The notes: generated from the sequence alone by a model not told the origin. A DNA stretch of 64,000 nucleotides from Bradyrhizobium diazoefficiens USDA 110 (GCF_000011365.1 NC_004463.1:4946001-5010000); one strand, 5' to 3'; numbered from the stretch's first letter, positions 8,238 through 17,915 are shown. Translations and numbers: made by a program.

Positions 8238-11114
8238 ATGATCGAGAAAAATTACCAGCCCGCCGATATCGAAGCCCGTATGTCCGTGGTGTGGGAGGAC
8301 AGCCTTGCCTTCAAGGCCGGCCGCCCCGACCGCCGCGACGCAGTGCCCTTTACCATCGTGATCCCGCCACCGAACGTAACGGGCTCGCTGCATATGGGCC
8401 ACGCCCTCAACAACACGCTCCAGGACATCCTGTGCCGGTTCGAGCGCATGCGCGGCCGCGACGTGCTGTGGCAGCCCGGCACCGACCATGCCGGCATCGC
8501 CACCCAGATGGTGGTCGAGCGGCAGCTGATGGAGCGCCAGCAGCCTGGCCGCCGCGAGATGGGCCGCGAGAAGTTCCTGGAGCGGGTCTGGCAGTGGAAG
8601 GCCGAGAGCGGCGACACCATCATCAACCAGCTCAAGCGCCTCGGCGCGTCCTGCGACTGGTCGCGCGAACGCTTCACCATGGACGAGGGCCTGTCCAAGG
8701 CCGTCATCAAGGTGTTCGTCGAGCTGCACCGCGATGGCCTGATCTACAAGGACAAGCGGCTGGTGAACTGGGACACCAAGCTCTTGACCGCGATATCCGA
8801 TCTCGAAGTGCAGCAGACCGAGGTCAAGGGCAGCCTCTGGTATCTGCGCTATCCGATCGAGGGCAAGACCTTCAGCCCCGAGGATCCCTCGAGCTTCATC
8901 GTCGTAGCCACGACGCGCCCGGAGACCATGCTCGGCGACACCGGCGTCGCCGTGCATCCCGATGACGAGCGCTATCAGAAGCTGATCGGCAAGCACGTCA
9001 TTCTGCCGCTGGTGGGCCGCAAGGTCGAGATCGTCGCCGACGACTATTCCGATCCGGAGAAGGGCTCGGGCGCGGTGAAGGTGACGCCGGCGCACGACTT
9101 CAACGACTTCGAGGTCGGCAATCGCCATGGCCTGCGCCGGATCAGCGTGCTCGACAAGGAAGGTTGCCTCGATCTCCTCGACAACGAGGACTACCTGCGC
9201 GACCTGCCCGAAGGCGCCGCGCAATTCGCCGAGGAGTTCAACAAGGTTGACCGCTTCGTTGCGCGCAAGCGCATCGTCGAGCGGCTGGAATCGTTCGGCT
9301 TCGTCGAGCGGATCGAGCCGCACACCCACATGGTGCCGCACGGCGACCGCTCCAACAGCGTGATCGAGCCGTACCTGACCGACCAGTGGTATGTCGACGC
9401 CAAGACACTCGCAAAGCCCGCGATCGCGGCGGTGCGTTCGGGCGAAACCAGCTTCGTGCCGAAGAACTGGGAAAAGACCTATTTCGAGTGGATGGAGAAC
9501 ATCCAGCCCTGGTGCATCTCGCGCCAGCTCTGGTGGGGCCACCAGATTCCGGCCTGGTACGGGCCGGACGGCAAGGTGTTCGTCGCCGAGACCGAGGAGG
9601 AGGCGATCAGCCACGCGCTCGGCTACTACGTCGAGCAGGAGGTCATCACGGCCGAGCAGGGCCGCGAGATGGCGCTCGACCGCAACAAGCGCGAGGGCTT
9701 CATCACCCGCGATGAGGACGTGCTCGATACCTGGTTCTCCTCGGCGCTGTGGCCGTTCTCGACGCTGGGCTGGCCCGAAGACGCACCCGAGGTGCAGCGC
9801 TACTACCCGACCAACGCGCTGGTGACCGGCTTCGACATCATCTTCTTCTGGGTCGCCCGCATGATGATGATGGGCCTGCACTTCATGAAGGAAGTGCCGT
9901 TCTCGACGATCTACATCCACGCCCTCGTCCGCGACGAGAAGGGCGCCAAGATGTCGAAGTCGAAGGGCAACGTCATCGATCCGCTCCACCTGATCGACGA
10001 ATACGGTGCGGACGCGCTGCGCTTCACGCTGGCCGCGATGGCGGCGCAGGGACGCGACATCAAGCTCGCCACCAGCCGCGTCGAGGGCTACCGCAATTTC
10101 GCGACCAAGCTCTGGAATGCGTCCCGCTTTGCCGAGATGAACCACTGCGCCGTGCCCGAAGGCTTCGAGCCGGCGAAGGCGAAGGAGACGCTGAATCGCT
10201 GGATCGCGCATGAGAGCGCACACACCACGCGCGAGGTGACCGAGGCGATCGAGGCCTATCGCTTCAACGATGCCGCCGGCGCGATCTACCGCTTCGTCTG
10301 GAACGTCTATTGCGACTGGTATGTCGAGCTCGCAAAGCCCGTGTTGCTTGGCCCGGACAGCCCCGCCAAGGACGAGACCCGCGCCATGGTCGCCTGGGCA
10401 CGTGACGAGATCCTGAAGCTGCTGCACCCCTTCATGCCCTTCATCACCGAAGAGCTGTGGGAGGTGACGGCGAAGCGCGACGGCCTGCTGGCGCTGGCCG
10501 CGTGGCCGCTGAAGCCGGCCGAGCCGACGCCGGAGCAACTGGCGATGTTCGCCGCAGCCGCAGGTCCCACCGATCCGTTGATCTCGCCGGCCCTGATCGT
10601 GCCGATCTTCGACCATGCCGACTTCACCGATCCCAAGGCTGAAGCCGAGATCGGCTGGGTGATCGACCTCGTCACGCAGATCCGCTCGGTGCGCGCCGAG
10701 ATGAACATCCCGCCGGCGACGCTGACGGCGCTGGTCCTCGCCGGCGCTTCGGCCGAGACCAGGGAACGCGCGCCGCGCTGGACCGACGTCATCAAGCGTA
10801 TGGCGCGGCTGTCGGACATCTCCTTCGCCGACCGCGCGCCTGACGGCGCCGTCCAGCTCCTGGTGCGCGGCGAGGTGGCCGCGCTGCCGCTCAAGGGCGT
10901 GATCGACGTTGCCGCCGAACGCACCCGTCTCGACAAGGAGATCGGCAAGGCCGACGCCGACATCAAGCGCGCCGAGTCCAAGCTGGCGAACGAGAAATTC
11001 GTCGCCAACGCGGCCGAGGAGGTCGTCGAGGAGGAGCGCGAAAAGCGCGAGGCGGCGCTGGCCCGCAAGGCCAAGCTGCTGGAGGCGCTGGAGCGGCTCA
11101 AGCAGGCGTCGTAG
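8238..11114 (+). CDS. valS: Valyl-tRNA synthetase
   Basis: 958 aa class Ia aminoacyl-tRNA synthetase charging tRNA-Val. Signature sequences: PPPNVTGSLHMGHALN (HIGH region, about 46-61), the editing domain with TTRPETMLGDTGVAVHP, DTWFSSALWPFSTLGWP, and KMSKSKGNVIDP (KMSKS loop, about 572). The C-terminal coiled coil (ERTRLDKEIGKADADIKRAE onward) is the tRNA-binding arm of ValRS. Length is normal. ATG 8238 gives MIEKNYQPADIEARMSVVWE, matching the family start. Confidence 0.98.
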   Translation: MIEKNYQPADIEARMSVVWEDSLAFKAGRPDRRDAVPFTIVIPPPNVTGSLHMGHALNNTLQDILCRFERMRGRDVLWQPGTDHAGIATQMVVERQLMERQQPGRREMGREKFLERVWQWKAESGDTIINQLKRLGASCDWSRERFTMDEGLSKAVIKVFVELHRDGLIYKDKRLVNWDTKLLTAISDLEVQQTEVKGSLWYLRYPIEGKTFSPEDPSSFIVVATTRPETMLGDTGVAVHPDDERYQKLIGKHVILPLVGRKVEIVADDYSDPEKGSGAVKVTPAHDFNDFEVGNRHGLRRISVLDKEGCLDLLDNEDYLRDLPEGAAQFAEEFNKVDRFVARKRIVERLESFGFVERIEPHTHMVPHGDRSNSVIEPYLTDQWYVDAKTLAKPAIAAVRSGETSFVPKNWEKTYFEWMENIQPWCISRQLWWGHQIPAWYGPDGKVFVAETEEEAISHALGYYVEQEVITAEQGREMALDRNKREGFITRDEDVLDTWFSSALWPFSTLGWPEDAPEVQRYYPTNALVTGFDIIFFWVARMMMMGLHFMKEVPFSTIYIHALVRDEKGAKMSKSKGNVIDPLHLIDEYGADALRFTLAAMAAQGRDIKLATSRVEGYRNFATKLWNASRFAEMNHCAVPEGFEPAKAKETLNRWIAHESAHTTREVTEAIEAYRFNDAAGAIYRFVWNVYCDWYVELAKPVLLGPDSPAKDETRAMVAWARDEILKLLHPFMPFITEELWEVTAKRDGLLALAAWPLKPAEPTPEQLAMFAAAAGPTDPLISPALIVPIFDHADFTDPKAEAEIGWVIDLVTQIRSVRAEMNIPPATLTALVLAGASAETRERAPRWTDVIKRMARLSDISFADRAPDGAVQLLVRGEVAALPLKGVIDVAAERTRLDKEIGKADADIKRAESKLANEKFVANAAEEVVEEEREKREAALARKAKLLEALERLKQAS

Positions 11115-11121
11115 CCTCGCT

Positions 11122-11201
11122 GTCATTCCGGGGCGGCTCGAAGAGCCGAACCCGGAATCTCGAGATTCCGGGTCTGGTCCTTCGGACCATCCCGGAATGA
11201 C
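11122..11201. repeat. Palindromic extragenic repeat between valS and mpg
   Basis: The element is bounded by GTCATTCCG and CGGAATGAC and contains three nested hairpins: GGCTC-GAA-GAGCC, a perfect 24-bp palindrome at 11150-11173, and TGGTCC-TTC-GGACCA. It separates two convergent genes and could end transcription from both sides. Such elements are widespread in Bradyrhizobium genomes. Confidence 0.8.
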
Positions 11202-11203
11202 AA

Positions 11204-11806
11204 CTACTTCGGAAACGGCTTGCTCAGAAATTTCGAGCCCTTGACGCCATAGCGCCAGGGCAGCTCGACGGCCTTGGTGATGCCGATCCGGATGCCTGTC
11301 GCCACCTCCAAATCCTCCGTCCGCGCATGCAGCGCGATCGGCGGCCGGTCCAGCGGCAGGGCATTGTGCGCGATGGTGATGCCGAGCGCCTCCGTCAGCT
11401 TGCCCGGGCCCGAGCACAGCGCGTGCACGTCCTGGAGATGACGGCGGCGGCGCATTGCGGCGATGCCGTGCGTCGGCTCCAGCGCGCGGATCAGCACCGC
11501 CGCGGCCGAGCCTTCCGCCTCGCAGACGAAGTTCACGCACCAGTGGATGCCGTACGAGCGGTAGACATAGGCAAAGCCGGGCGGGCCGAACATGACATGG
11601 TTCCGCGGCGTCGGGCCGTTGTAGGAGTGCGCCGCCGGCTCGGTATGATGATAGGCCTCAACCTCGACGATGAGGCCGCCGACGCCATCGACCAGCATGG
11701 TGGCGCCGATCAGGTCGTGGGCGACCTCGCGGACGCTGCGGCCAAAAAAGGCGCGCTTCAGGGGCTTGCCGAGCCGCGGGGGAGAAGTCTTCGAGGTTGG
11801 AGCCAT
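11204..11806 (-). CDS. mpg: DNA-3-methyladenine glycosylase (AAG/Mpg family)
   Basis: 200 aa. [60 protein letters not shown] and [11 protein letters not shown] are the conserved blocks of alkyladenine DNA glycosylase (AAG), which flips out and excises alkylated bases in base excision repair; the Glu in VEVEAY is the expected catalytic residue. ATG 11806 gives a normal family length; no good ribosome site is visible, and in-frame codons further upstream cannot be excluded. It is convergent with valS, separated by a palindromic repeat, and divergent from lipA. Confidence 0.92.
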   Translation of the reverse strand: MAPTSKTSPPRLGKPLKRAFFGRSVREVAHDLIGATMLVDGVGGLIVEVEAYHHTEPAAHSYNGPTPRNHVMFGPPGFAYVYRSYGIHWCVNFVCEAEGSAAAVLIRALEPTHGIAAMRRRRHLQDVHALCSGPGKLTEALGITIAHNALPLDRPPIALHARTEDLEVATGIRIGITKAVELPWRYGVKGSKFLSKPFPK

Positions 11807-11936
11807 TCGAGGTGAGAATCGTCTGAGAACAGAGCAGGATATTGCCCATATCTGCCATGTTCCCTGAAGCGGTGCGAGCCGGGTTGCGATGCCGGGCAAG
11901 ACCGACTAGGTAGGACCTGAACAGACCGGACACCTC

Positions 11937-12893
11937 ATGGTCGTTATTGTCGATACCATCTCGAACCCGCTGCGCCCGCGCCACCCCGAAAAGGTGAATC
12001 GCCCCGATTCCGCTTCACCGCCGAAGCCGGACTGGATCCGCGTGCGCGCGCCCAACACCCGCGGCTATGCCGACACCCGCAACATCGTGAGGGCGAACGG
12101 CCTGCACACGGTGTGCGAGGAGGCGGGCTGCCCGAATATCGGCGAGTGCTGGGACAAGAAGCACGCGACCTTCATGATCATGGGTGACACGTGCACCCGT
12201 GCCTGCGCCTTCTGCAACGTCAAGACCGGCCTGCCCAACGCGCTGGATGCGGACGAGCCGCAGAACGTCGCCGAGGCCGTGGCCAAGCTGGGCCTCGCCC
12301 ACGTCGTCATCACCTCGGTCGACCGCGACGACCTCGCCGATGGCGGCGCCGAGCATTTCGCCCAGACCATCCGCGCCATCCGCGCCGCATGCCCCTCGAC
12401 CACGATCGAGATCCTGACGCCTGACTTCCTGCGCAAGGAAGGCGCGCTGGAGGTCGTCGTCGCGGCGAGGCCCGACGTCTTCAACCACAATCTCGAGACC
12501 GTGCCGTCGCGCTATCTCACGGTACGGCCAGGCGCGCGCTACTTCCATTCGATCCGGCTGTTGCAGCGGGTCAAGGAGCTCGATGCGTCCATCTTCACCA
12601 AGTCCGGCATCATGGTGGGCCTGGGTGAAGAGCGCCACGAGGTGCAGCAGGTGATGGACGATCTGCGCTCGGCCGATGTCGACTTCCTGACCATCGGGCA
12701 ATATCTCCAGCCGACCCGTAAGCATCACGCGGTGATGCGCTACGTGCCGCCGGACGAGTTTTCGTCCTATGAAAAGGTCGCCTACACCAAGGGCTTCCTG
12801 ATGGTGTCGGCGAGCCCGCTCACCCGCTCGTCGCATCATGCCGGCGAGGATTTCGCGAGACTGAAGGCTGCGCGGGCAGCTCACGCCCGCTGA
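11937..12893 (+). CDS. lipA: Lipoyl synthase
   Basis: 318 aa radical-SAM enzyme that inserts sulfur into protein-bound octanoyl groups to make lipoate for PDH, OGDH and GcvH. Both iron-sulfur clusters are visible: the auxiliary cluster Cys60, Cys65, Cys71 ([12 protein letters not shown]) and the SAM cluster Cys86, Cys90, Cys93 (CTRACAFC). The C-terminal RSSYH-type motif appears as RSSHH ([12 protein letters not shown]). ATG 11937 fits. The RatA/COQ10-like gene follows after 6 bp, a conserved pairing. Confidence 0.98.
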   Translation: MVVIVDTISNPLRPRHPEKVNRPDSASPPKPDWIRVRAPNTRGYADTRNIVRANGLHTVCEEAGCPNIGECWDKKHATFMIMGDTCTRACAFCNVKTGLPNALDADEPQNVAEAVAKLGLAHVVITSVDRDDLADGGAEHFAQTIRAIRAACPSTTIEILTPDFLRKEGALEVVVAARPDVFNHNLETVPSRYLTVRPGARYFHSIRLLQRVKELDASIFTKSGIMVGLGEERHEVQQVMDDLRSADVDFLTIGQYLQPTRKHHAVMRYVPPDEFSSYEKVAYTKGFLMVSASPLTRSSHHAGEDFARLKAARAAHAR

Positions 12894-12899
12894 CGTATC

Positions 12900-13370
12900 A
12901 TGCATCGAGTTTCGAGCAAGCACCGCGTCAACCACAGTGCGTCCGAGATGTTTGATCTGGTCGCCGATGTCGAGCGCTACCCGGAGTTCGTGCCGCTGTG
13001 CAGCGCGCTGAAGGTCCGCCAGCGCATGGCGAAGCCCGACGGCACCGAGGTGCTGGTCGCCGACATGACGGTGTCGTTCAAGCTAGTCAAGGAATCCTTC
13101 ACCAGCCGCGTGACGCTCGACCGTGCCAACCTGAAAATCCTCGTCGAATATCTGCAAGGCCCGTTCCGTAATCTGGAAAACCGCTGGACGTTCGAGCCCA
13201 AGGGCGAGGGCGTCTGCGACGTCGGGTTCTTCCTCGCCTACGAGTTCAAGAGCCGCATGCTGGCGATGCTGATGGGCTCGATGTTCGACGCCGCGTTCGC
13301 GCGGTTTTCCACCGCGTTCGAGAAGCGCGCGGATGCGGTCTACGGCCGGCCGAAGCTGGCGTCGACGTAA
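12900..13370 (+). CDS. RatA/COQ10-family START-like protein
   Basis: 156 aa START-fold protein: HRVNHSASEMFDLVADVERY and PEFVPLCSALKVRQR, then GPFRNLENRWTFEP and FFLAYEFKSRMLAMLMGSMF. This family includes mitochondrial COQ10 (ubiquinone binding) and E. coli RatA, described as binding the 50S subunit; in alphaproteobacteria a coenzyme Q role seems more likely, by inference. It starts 6 bp after lipA, probably in the same transcript, and is followed by a palindromic repeat. Confidence 0.9.
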   Translation: MHRVSSKHRVNHSASEMFDLVADVERYPEFVPLCSALKVRQRMAKPDGTEVLVADMTVSFKLVKESFTSRVTLDRANLKILVEYLQGPFRNLENRWTFEPKGEGVCDVGFFLAYEFKSRMLAMLMGSMFDAAFARFSTAFEKRADAVYGRPKLAST

Positions 13371-13386
13371 GGCGTAGCCTCTCCGC

Positions 13387-13472
13387 CGTTATTGCGAGGA
13401 GCCCTTGCGACGAAGCAATCCAGAGCCTTTCCGCGGATGGATTCTGGATTGCTTCGCTACGCTCGCAATGAC
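13387..13472. repeat. Palindromic repeat, family A copy 1
   Basis: The ends are CGTTATTGCGAG and CTCGCAATGAC and the inner arms are CGAAGCAATCCAGA and TCTGGATTGCTTCG (14-base complementary core). A closely similar element lies at 33212-33298. It separates convergent ratA and the oxidase operon end, so it may act as a bidirectional terminator. Confidence 0.85.
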
Positions 13473-13480
13473 AGCGGGGC

Positions 13481-14296
13481 TCAATCAACGGCCTTCACGA
13501 TATCCGGCGGCTGCGAGGCATAATACGCCGCGGCCTGCTCGATCTCCTGTGGCGTCATCGCGCGGGCGATGTTGCGCATCTGCTGGCTGATGTCGTTGCG
13601 CCGCTCGCCTGAGGCAAAGGCCTGCAGCTGCGCCTTCATATAGGCCTCGGATTGCCCCTCCAGCCACGGGCTGCCGGTCTTGTTGTCGAGGCTGCCATGG
13701 CAGGCGCCGCACGGCGCGATGCCGCGGATCGGCGCGCCGTAGATGACGATGTTGGGTTTCGGCAGAAGCGGCGTCGGATGATAGGCTGGTAGCCGCGGCA
13801 GATAGGCGTAGTAGTTCGCGAGGTCGGCGATCTCCTGGTCGGTCAGGTTGACGGCAAACGGCGACATCACGGCATTGGTGCGCGCGCCTGAGCGGAAATC
13901 GTGCAGCTCCTTGTAGATCACGGCCGCATACTGACCGGCGAGGTTGGGCGAGTCCGCGCGGCTGATGCCGGTCGGGCCATGGCAGATCGCGCAGCGCTGC
14001 GCGAGCGTGGCGCCGCGGCCAATCGCCTCCTGGCTCGGACGCGACAGCGTGTGCGAGGTGAGCACGACCTCCGACAGACGCATGCTCTGCTCGGGCGCCG
14101 TCACGCTTGCCGCGCGCCGCGGCACGCCGGCGGCGCTACAGATCGCATCCCAGACATTGGCGAACTGCACCCAGGGCTGCGCGAAGGGCAGCACGATGAA
14201 GCCTGCGATCGCCGTCACGACGAGCATCGCGGCGGTGATGCCAACGCCAATCTTGAAATGGCCGTTACGGAAGGTGAAGAGGTCGCGCGTGCTCAT
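13481..14296 (-). CDS. Membrane-anchored diheme cytochrome c of the oxidase operon
   Basis: 271 aa with one N-terminal membrane segment (residues 16-38) and two CXXCH heme sites, CAICH (102-106) and CGACH about 110 residues later, in two cytochrome c553-like domains. Likely periplasm-facing and anchored, passing electrons to the oxidase. ATG 14296 overlaps the stop of subunit I (ATGA), indicating translational coupling. It is the last gene of the six-gene operon; the N-terminal anchor sets it apart from the soluble diheme protein at the other end. Confidence 0.88.
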   Translation of the reverse strand: MSTRDLFTFRNGHFKIGVGITAAMLVVTAIAGFIVLPFAQPWVQFANVWDAICSAAGVPRRAASVTAPEQSMRLSEVVLTSHTLSRPSQEAIGRGATLAQRCAICHGPTGISRADSPNLAGQYAAVIYKELHDFRSGARTNAVMSPFAVNLTDQEIADLANYYAYLPRLPAYHPTPLLPKPNIVIYGAPIRGIAPCGACHGSLDNKTGSPWLEGQSEAYMKAQLQAFASGERRNDISQQMRNIARAMTPQEIEQAAAYYASQPPDIVKAVD

Positions 14297-15918
14297 CACT
14301 GCGCTCCCACATAGACGGCCGGCACCGACGTGCCCTCGGTCAGTGCCAGCGTCAGGATCGGATAGCCGTAATTGGTGATGGTCAGGGCGATCATCAGCGC
14401 CACCCACAGCGCATGGGTGTTGAGCGCGACCGGCACCGTCGCCGGCTGATGCACCGCCAGCGCGAAGCGATAGGGGCCGGCATCAGCCTGAGGCGCACGC
14501 ATCCCTCGGGCCAGAATGACCAGGAATATGATGCCCGAGGTCAGCAGGATGAAACCGCCAATCGCGGAGAATGTGACGGAGAGCGCCTGCGGCGCGATCG
14601 CGGGATCGCCGAAGTCGAAATAGGCCATGCGGCGCGGCATGCCCAGGATGCCGACCCAGTGCCAGGGGAATGTCGTGACGATCATGCCGACGAACCACAG
14701 CCAGAGCTGGGTGCGGATCAGGCGAAGGTCGGTCAGCTCGCGCCCGGTGAGATGCGGCCACAGATCATAGGCGATCGCGAAATACATGATCACGATGGCG
14801 CCGCCGAAGATCAGGTGGAAATGGCCGGTGATCCACTGCGTGTTGTGGATCGACGCGTCGAGCTGATAGCTCATGTTGATGAGGCCGCCGGCGCCGCCGA
14901 AGCCGAGCATGACGAACGAGAACGCGAGCGCCAGCATCATCGGATTGTCCCATGGCAGCGCCCGAATCCAGCCAAACAGGCCGCGGCCCCCGCGCAGGCG
15001 CGCGGCGATCTCGACCGAGGCGCAGATCGTGAACACGGTCAGCAGCGTCGGCAGTGCGACCAGTGCGGTGAAGGCCGAATGGATGAACTTGAAGCCGGCG
15101 CCGACCTGCGGATCGGCGAAGGTGTGGTGCATGCCGATCGGCATCGCCACCACCAGGAACAGGATGAAGGAGATCCGCGCCATGCTGTCGGAATAGACCC
15201 GGCCGCCGATCGCGCGCGGCACGATGGTGTAATAGGCGATGTAGGTCGGCATCAGCCAGAAATAGACGATGGCGTGCAGCGTCCAGGAGAAGAACACGCG
15301 GGCAAGACCGGCGTCGATCGTCGCCTTCAGCCCCGCCGCGACCGGAATGATCTGGAGCAACAGCTCGAGCGCGGCGCCGACCGCGGTCCACGCCCACAGA
15401 TAGGAGCCGGCGACATTGGCGAACATCGCGAGCGGCACCGGCGCGCCGGGATGGGCTTTTCGCCAGACGCGCAGATTGACCGACATCAGCGCGACCCAGA
15501 TCCATGAGCCGACCACGACCAGCACGACGCCGAGATAGTAGAAGACGTTGCCGATCAGCGGCGGATAGAAGGTGTAGAGCACCGAGGCGCGCCCGAGCGC
15601 GACCGGGATCACGGCCATGATGCTGCCGGCAACGATCAGCCAGAAGCCGGCCCAGGCCCAGCGCACGCCGACCAGGCGCTGCTCCAGCGCGGACTCGCTG
15701 ATGGCGTAGCCAAAACCCATCGCGACCAGGGTCGGGAACACGTAGCCCATCACCGTGCCGTGCGCCGTCAGCGAGCGGTAGTAGAGCTCGGGGTTGGAGA
15801 GCCAGGTGCCGATCGGGCTGCGGATGAACATCTGCCAGGCGCCGAGCGTCAGCGCGACGCCGAACAGCGCAAATGCAAACCAGAAATGGGCGAGGATGAG
15901 CTTTCTATTGGCCAACAC
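14296..15918 (-). CDS. Type-B (ba3-like) heme-copper oxidase subunit I
   Basis: 540 aa, about 13 membrane segments. Low-spin heme ligand His53 (LTAHGTVMGY) with His368, CuB site His215 and the cross-linked Tyr219 (LHAIVY, His-x3-Tyr), His264-His265 (GMHHTF) and His366/His368 (GHFHLI) are all in place. The LHAIVYFWLMP block and overall divergence from CtaD point to the ba3/type-B class, which uses only a K-type proton channel. It reduces oxygen to water while pumping protons. Overlaps the CuA subunit at its start by 14 bp and the diheme cytochrome at its stop. Electron donor is probably one of the operon cytochromes c. Confidence 0.92.
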   Translation of the reverse strand: MLANRKLILAHFWFAFALFGVALTLGAWQMFIRSPIGTWLSNPELYYRSLTAHGTVMGYVFPTLVAMGFGYAISESALEQRLVGVRWAWAGFWLIVAGSIMAVIPVALGRASVLYTFYPPLIGNVFYYLGVVLVVVGSWIWVALMSVNLRVWRKAHPGAPVPLAMFANVAGSYLWAWTAVGAALELLLQIIPVAAGLKATIDAGLARVFFSWTLHAIVYFWLMPTYIAYYTIVPRAIGGRVYSDSMARISFILFLVVAMPIGMHHTFADPQVGAGFKFIHSAFTALVALPTLLTVFTICASVEIAARLRGGRGLFGWIRALPWDNPMMLALAFSFVMLGFGGAGGLINMSYQLDASIHNTQWITGHFHLIFGGAIVIMYFAIAYDLWPHLTGRELTDLRLIRTQLWLWFVGMIVTTFPWHWVGILGMPRRMAYFDFGDPAIAPQALSVTFSAIGGFILLTSGIIFLVILARGMRAPQADAGPYRFALAVHQPATVPVALNTHALWVALMIALTITNYGYPILTLALTEGTSVPAVYVGAQ

Positions 15919-16468
15919 AGCTCAGCCTCCCGCCGCCCTTCGCACGATCGGCGAAGTCGGACTTGTCGATCACCTCGACCTTGCCCCACATGCCCTCGTG
16001 GCCGAAGGAGCAAAACTCCTGGCAGGGCATCAGATAGTCGCCGGTCCTGGTAAAGCGCATCAGCTGCTCTGAGATGTAGCCCGGCACCAGCATGGTGTTG
16101 ACATTGGTGCCCTGGATCAGGATGCCGTGCACGACGTCGGCGCTGGTGGCGCGGAGCGTGATCGGCGTGTCCACGGGCACCACGATGCAGGCCGGCGTGA
16201 AGGAATATTGCTGGCCGATCGCGCGCACCGTCACATTGCCGTTGGCCTCGAGCACGCTGCCGAGATTGCTCTCGACGAATTCGCCCGAAAGATGAATCCG
16301 CGATGGATCGGTGGTCTCGACACGCGGTTGCGGCATGGTCGCGCGATGGATGCCGGCGAAAGCCGCCAGCAGCGCCATGCCCACGACGATGATCACGGCA
16401 ATAGTCGCCCAGCGCCGCTCGACACGGGCCGCGACCTCGGCGCTGCCATGGGTGTCCTCTGCGCTCAT
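15905..16468 (-). CDS. Cytochrome c oxidase subunit II (CuA), type-B oxidase
   Basis: 187 aa with one membrane helix (about 21-41) and a C-terminal cupredoxin domain. The CuA ligands are complete: His114, then Cys149, Glu151, Cys153, His157 and Met160 in CQEFCSFGHEGM. A single helix is typical of ba3 subunit II, while aa3 types have two. CuA accepts electrons from cytochrome c. ATG 16468 (MSAEDTHG) overlaps the stop of the 58-aa gene (ATGA); a longer in-frame start at 16516 would run into that gene and is less likely. Confidence 0.92.
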   Translation of the reverse strand: MSAEDTHGSAEVAARVERRWATIAVIIVVGMALLAAFAGIHRATMPQPRVETTDPSRIHLSGEFVESNLGSVLEANGNVTVRAIGQQYSFTPACIVVPVDTPITLRATSADVVHGILIQGTNVNTMLVPGYISEQLMRFTRTGDYLMPCQEFCSFGHEGMWGKVEVIDKSDFADRAKGGGRLSCVGQ

Positions 16469-16641
16469 TGCAGCGATCCGCGCGGCAGGAAGACGAACAG
16501 ATAGAAGGCGAGCCACATCGCGACCACGCAGGCCGTGGCGATGCCGGCGAGCACGATCGCGCCGGACGGGCCTTGCGCGACGACTTCCTCGACAGCGTGG
16601 TCGGCGGCGGCTGGGCTGGTCGGCGGATCGGAATTGATCAT
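16465..16641 (-). CDS. 58-aa single-span membrane protein of the oxidase operon
   Basis: Reading the minus strand from ATG 16641 gives 58 residues: a polar N-terminus (MINSDPPTSPAAADHAVEEV) and one strong membrane helix (AIVLAGIATACVVAMWLAFY, then LFVFLPRG). The TGA overlaps the ATG of the CuA subunit by four bases, good evidence that it is translated. Position, size and topology recall the small subunit IIa of ba3 oxidases, which supplies the helix missing from the single-span subunit II. That assignment is inference; there is no sequence signature to prove it. Confidence 0.75.
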   Translation of the reverse strand: MINSDPPTSPAAADHAVEEVVAQGPSGAIVLAGIATACVVAMWLAFYLFVFLPRGSLQ

Positions 16642-16659
16642 GATGGATCTCTGGCGTCC

Positions 16660-17907
16660 TCAGTTCAGCGGTGCGGAGCGCAGCTCGTTGGCCTCGCGGG
16701 CCGAGACCGGCGTGCCGCGATTGCCCCAGGCGGTGCGGATGTAGGAGACGACGGCGGCGACCTCGTTGTCGGAGAGCAGGCCGGCGAACGGCGGCATGCC
16801 GTAAGGCATCGGATTGCCATTGGTGCCCGGCGGATAGCCGCCGTTGAGCACCATGCGGATCGGGTTGACCGCCGACTGCATCTCGATTGACTGGTTGTTG
16901 GCGAGCGGCGGCCAGTGCGGCGGCTTGCCTTCGCCCTGCGTGCCATGACAGCTCGCGCAGTTCTTGTCATAGACGGTCTTGCCGAGGCTGATCAGCAGGC
17001 TGCTCTCGGTGGTCGGCAGCGCCGAGCTCGCCGGTGGCGGCGGAGAGGGCTCCGAGATGCCCTTGAGGTACACCGCCATCGCCTTGGTGTCCTCGTCGCT
17101 CAGATATTGCAGGCTGTTGTGCACGACTTCGGCCATCGGGCCGTAGACGACCCCGCGCGCCGAAACGCCGGTCTGGAGCAGGTCGGTGATGTCCTTGATG
17201 CTCCAGTCGCCGAGTCCCGCCTCGCGGTTGGACGTGAGCGAGGGCGCGTACCAGTTCTGCATCGGGATCAGGCCGCCCTTGAAGGCGTCCGATTGCGAAG
17301 TGCCGCCGAGCGCGTTGATCGGTGAGTGACACATGCCGCAATGGCCGAGGCCCTCGACCAGATAGGCGCCGCGGTTCCACTCGGCAGACTTGGTCGGGTC
17401 CGGCTTGAACTCGCCCTCGCTGAAGAACAGCGTGCGCCAGCCGAGGATGAGCTGACGGTTGTCATAGGGAAAGCGCAGCTCGTGCGGCCTGTTCCTCTGG
17501 CTGACCGGCGGGATCGAGCGCAGGTAGGCGAAAATCGCGTCGCTGTCGGCGCGCGTCACCTTGGTGTAGGAGGCGAACGGCATCGCCGGATAGATCAGCC
17601 CGCCATCCGGGAAGCGGCCATTGTGCATCGTCCTGTAGAAATCGTCGGCGCTCCATTTGCCGATCCCGGTCTCCGGATCGGGCGTGATGTTGGAGGTGTA
17701 GAGCGTGCCGAACGGCGTCGGCATGGCGCGGCCGCCGGCGAACAGGCGGCCTTCCGGTGCGGTGTGGCAGGCGGTGCAATCGCCGGCGCGGGCGAGATAT
17801 TCGCCGCGCGCGATGATATCGCCGGTCTTGTCTTTGTCCTGCGCCTGCGCGGCCGTCGTGAACGCGGCGAGAGCGAGGAGCGTGATCGACAGTCTTGAGC
17901 CCATCAT
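16660..17907 (-). CDS. Triheme cytochrome c, periplasmic
   Basis: 415 aa with a signal peptide ending AAQA and three CXXCH sites: CTACH (about residue 44), CGMCH (about 193) and CASCH (about 319), one in each cytochrome c domain. The layout matches the cytochrome c subunits of membrane alcohol or aldehyde dehydrogenases, but no dehydrogenase is adjacent; here it sits 18 bp before the small oxidase gene and likely carries electrons toward the CuA subunit. Two ATGs stand side by side (17907 and 17904); GAGG upstream fits the second slightly better. Confidence 0.88.
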   Translation of the reverse strand: MMGSRLSITLLALAAFTTAAQAQDKDKTGDIIARGEYLARAGDCTACHTAPEGRLFAGGRAMPTPFGTLYTSNITPDPETGIGKWSADDFYRTMHNGRFPDGGLIYPAMPFASYTKVTRADSDAIFAYLRSIPPVSQRNRPHELRFPYDNRQLILGWRTLFFSEGEFKPDPTKSAEWNRGAYLVEGLGHCGMCHSPINALGGTSQSDAFKGGLIPMQNWYAPSLTSNREAGLGDWSIKDITDLLQTGVSARGVVYGPMAEVVHNSLQYLSDEDTKAMAVYLKGISEPSPPPPASSALPTTESSLLISLGKTVYDKNCASCHGTQGEGKPPHWPPLANNQSIEMQSAVNPIRMVLNGGYPPGTNGNPMPYGMPPFAGLLSDNEVAAVVSYIRTAWGNRGTPVSAREANELRSAPLN

Positions 17908-17915
17908 CCGCCTCG

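Noticed and set aside
6003..11540. Continuous 1845-codon antisense frame over tolC, popZ and valS
   Set aside because: It is opposite to three well-supported genes and results from high third-position GC; composition is Arg/His/Gly-rich without domains.
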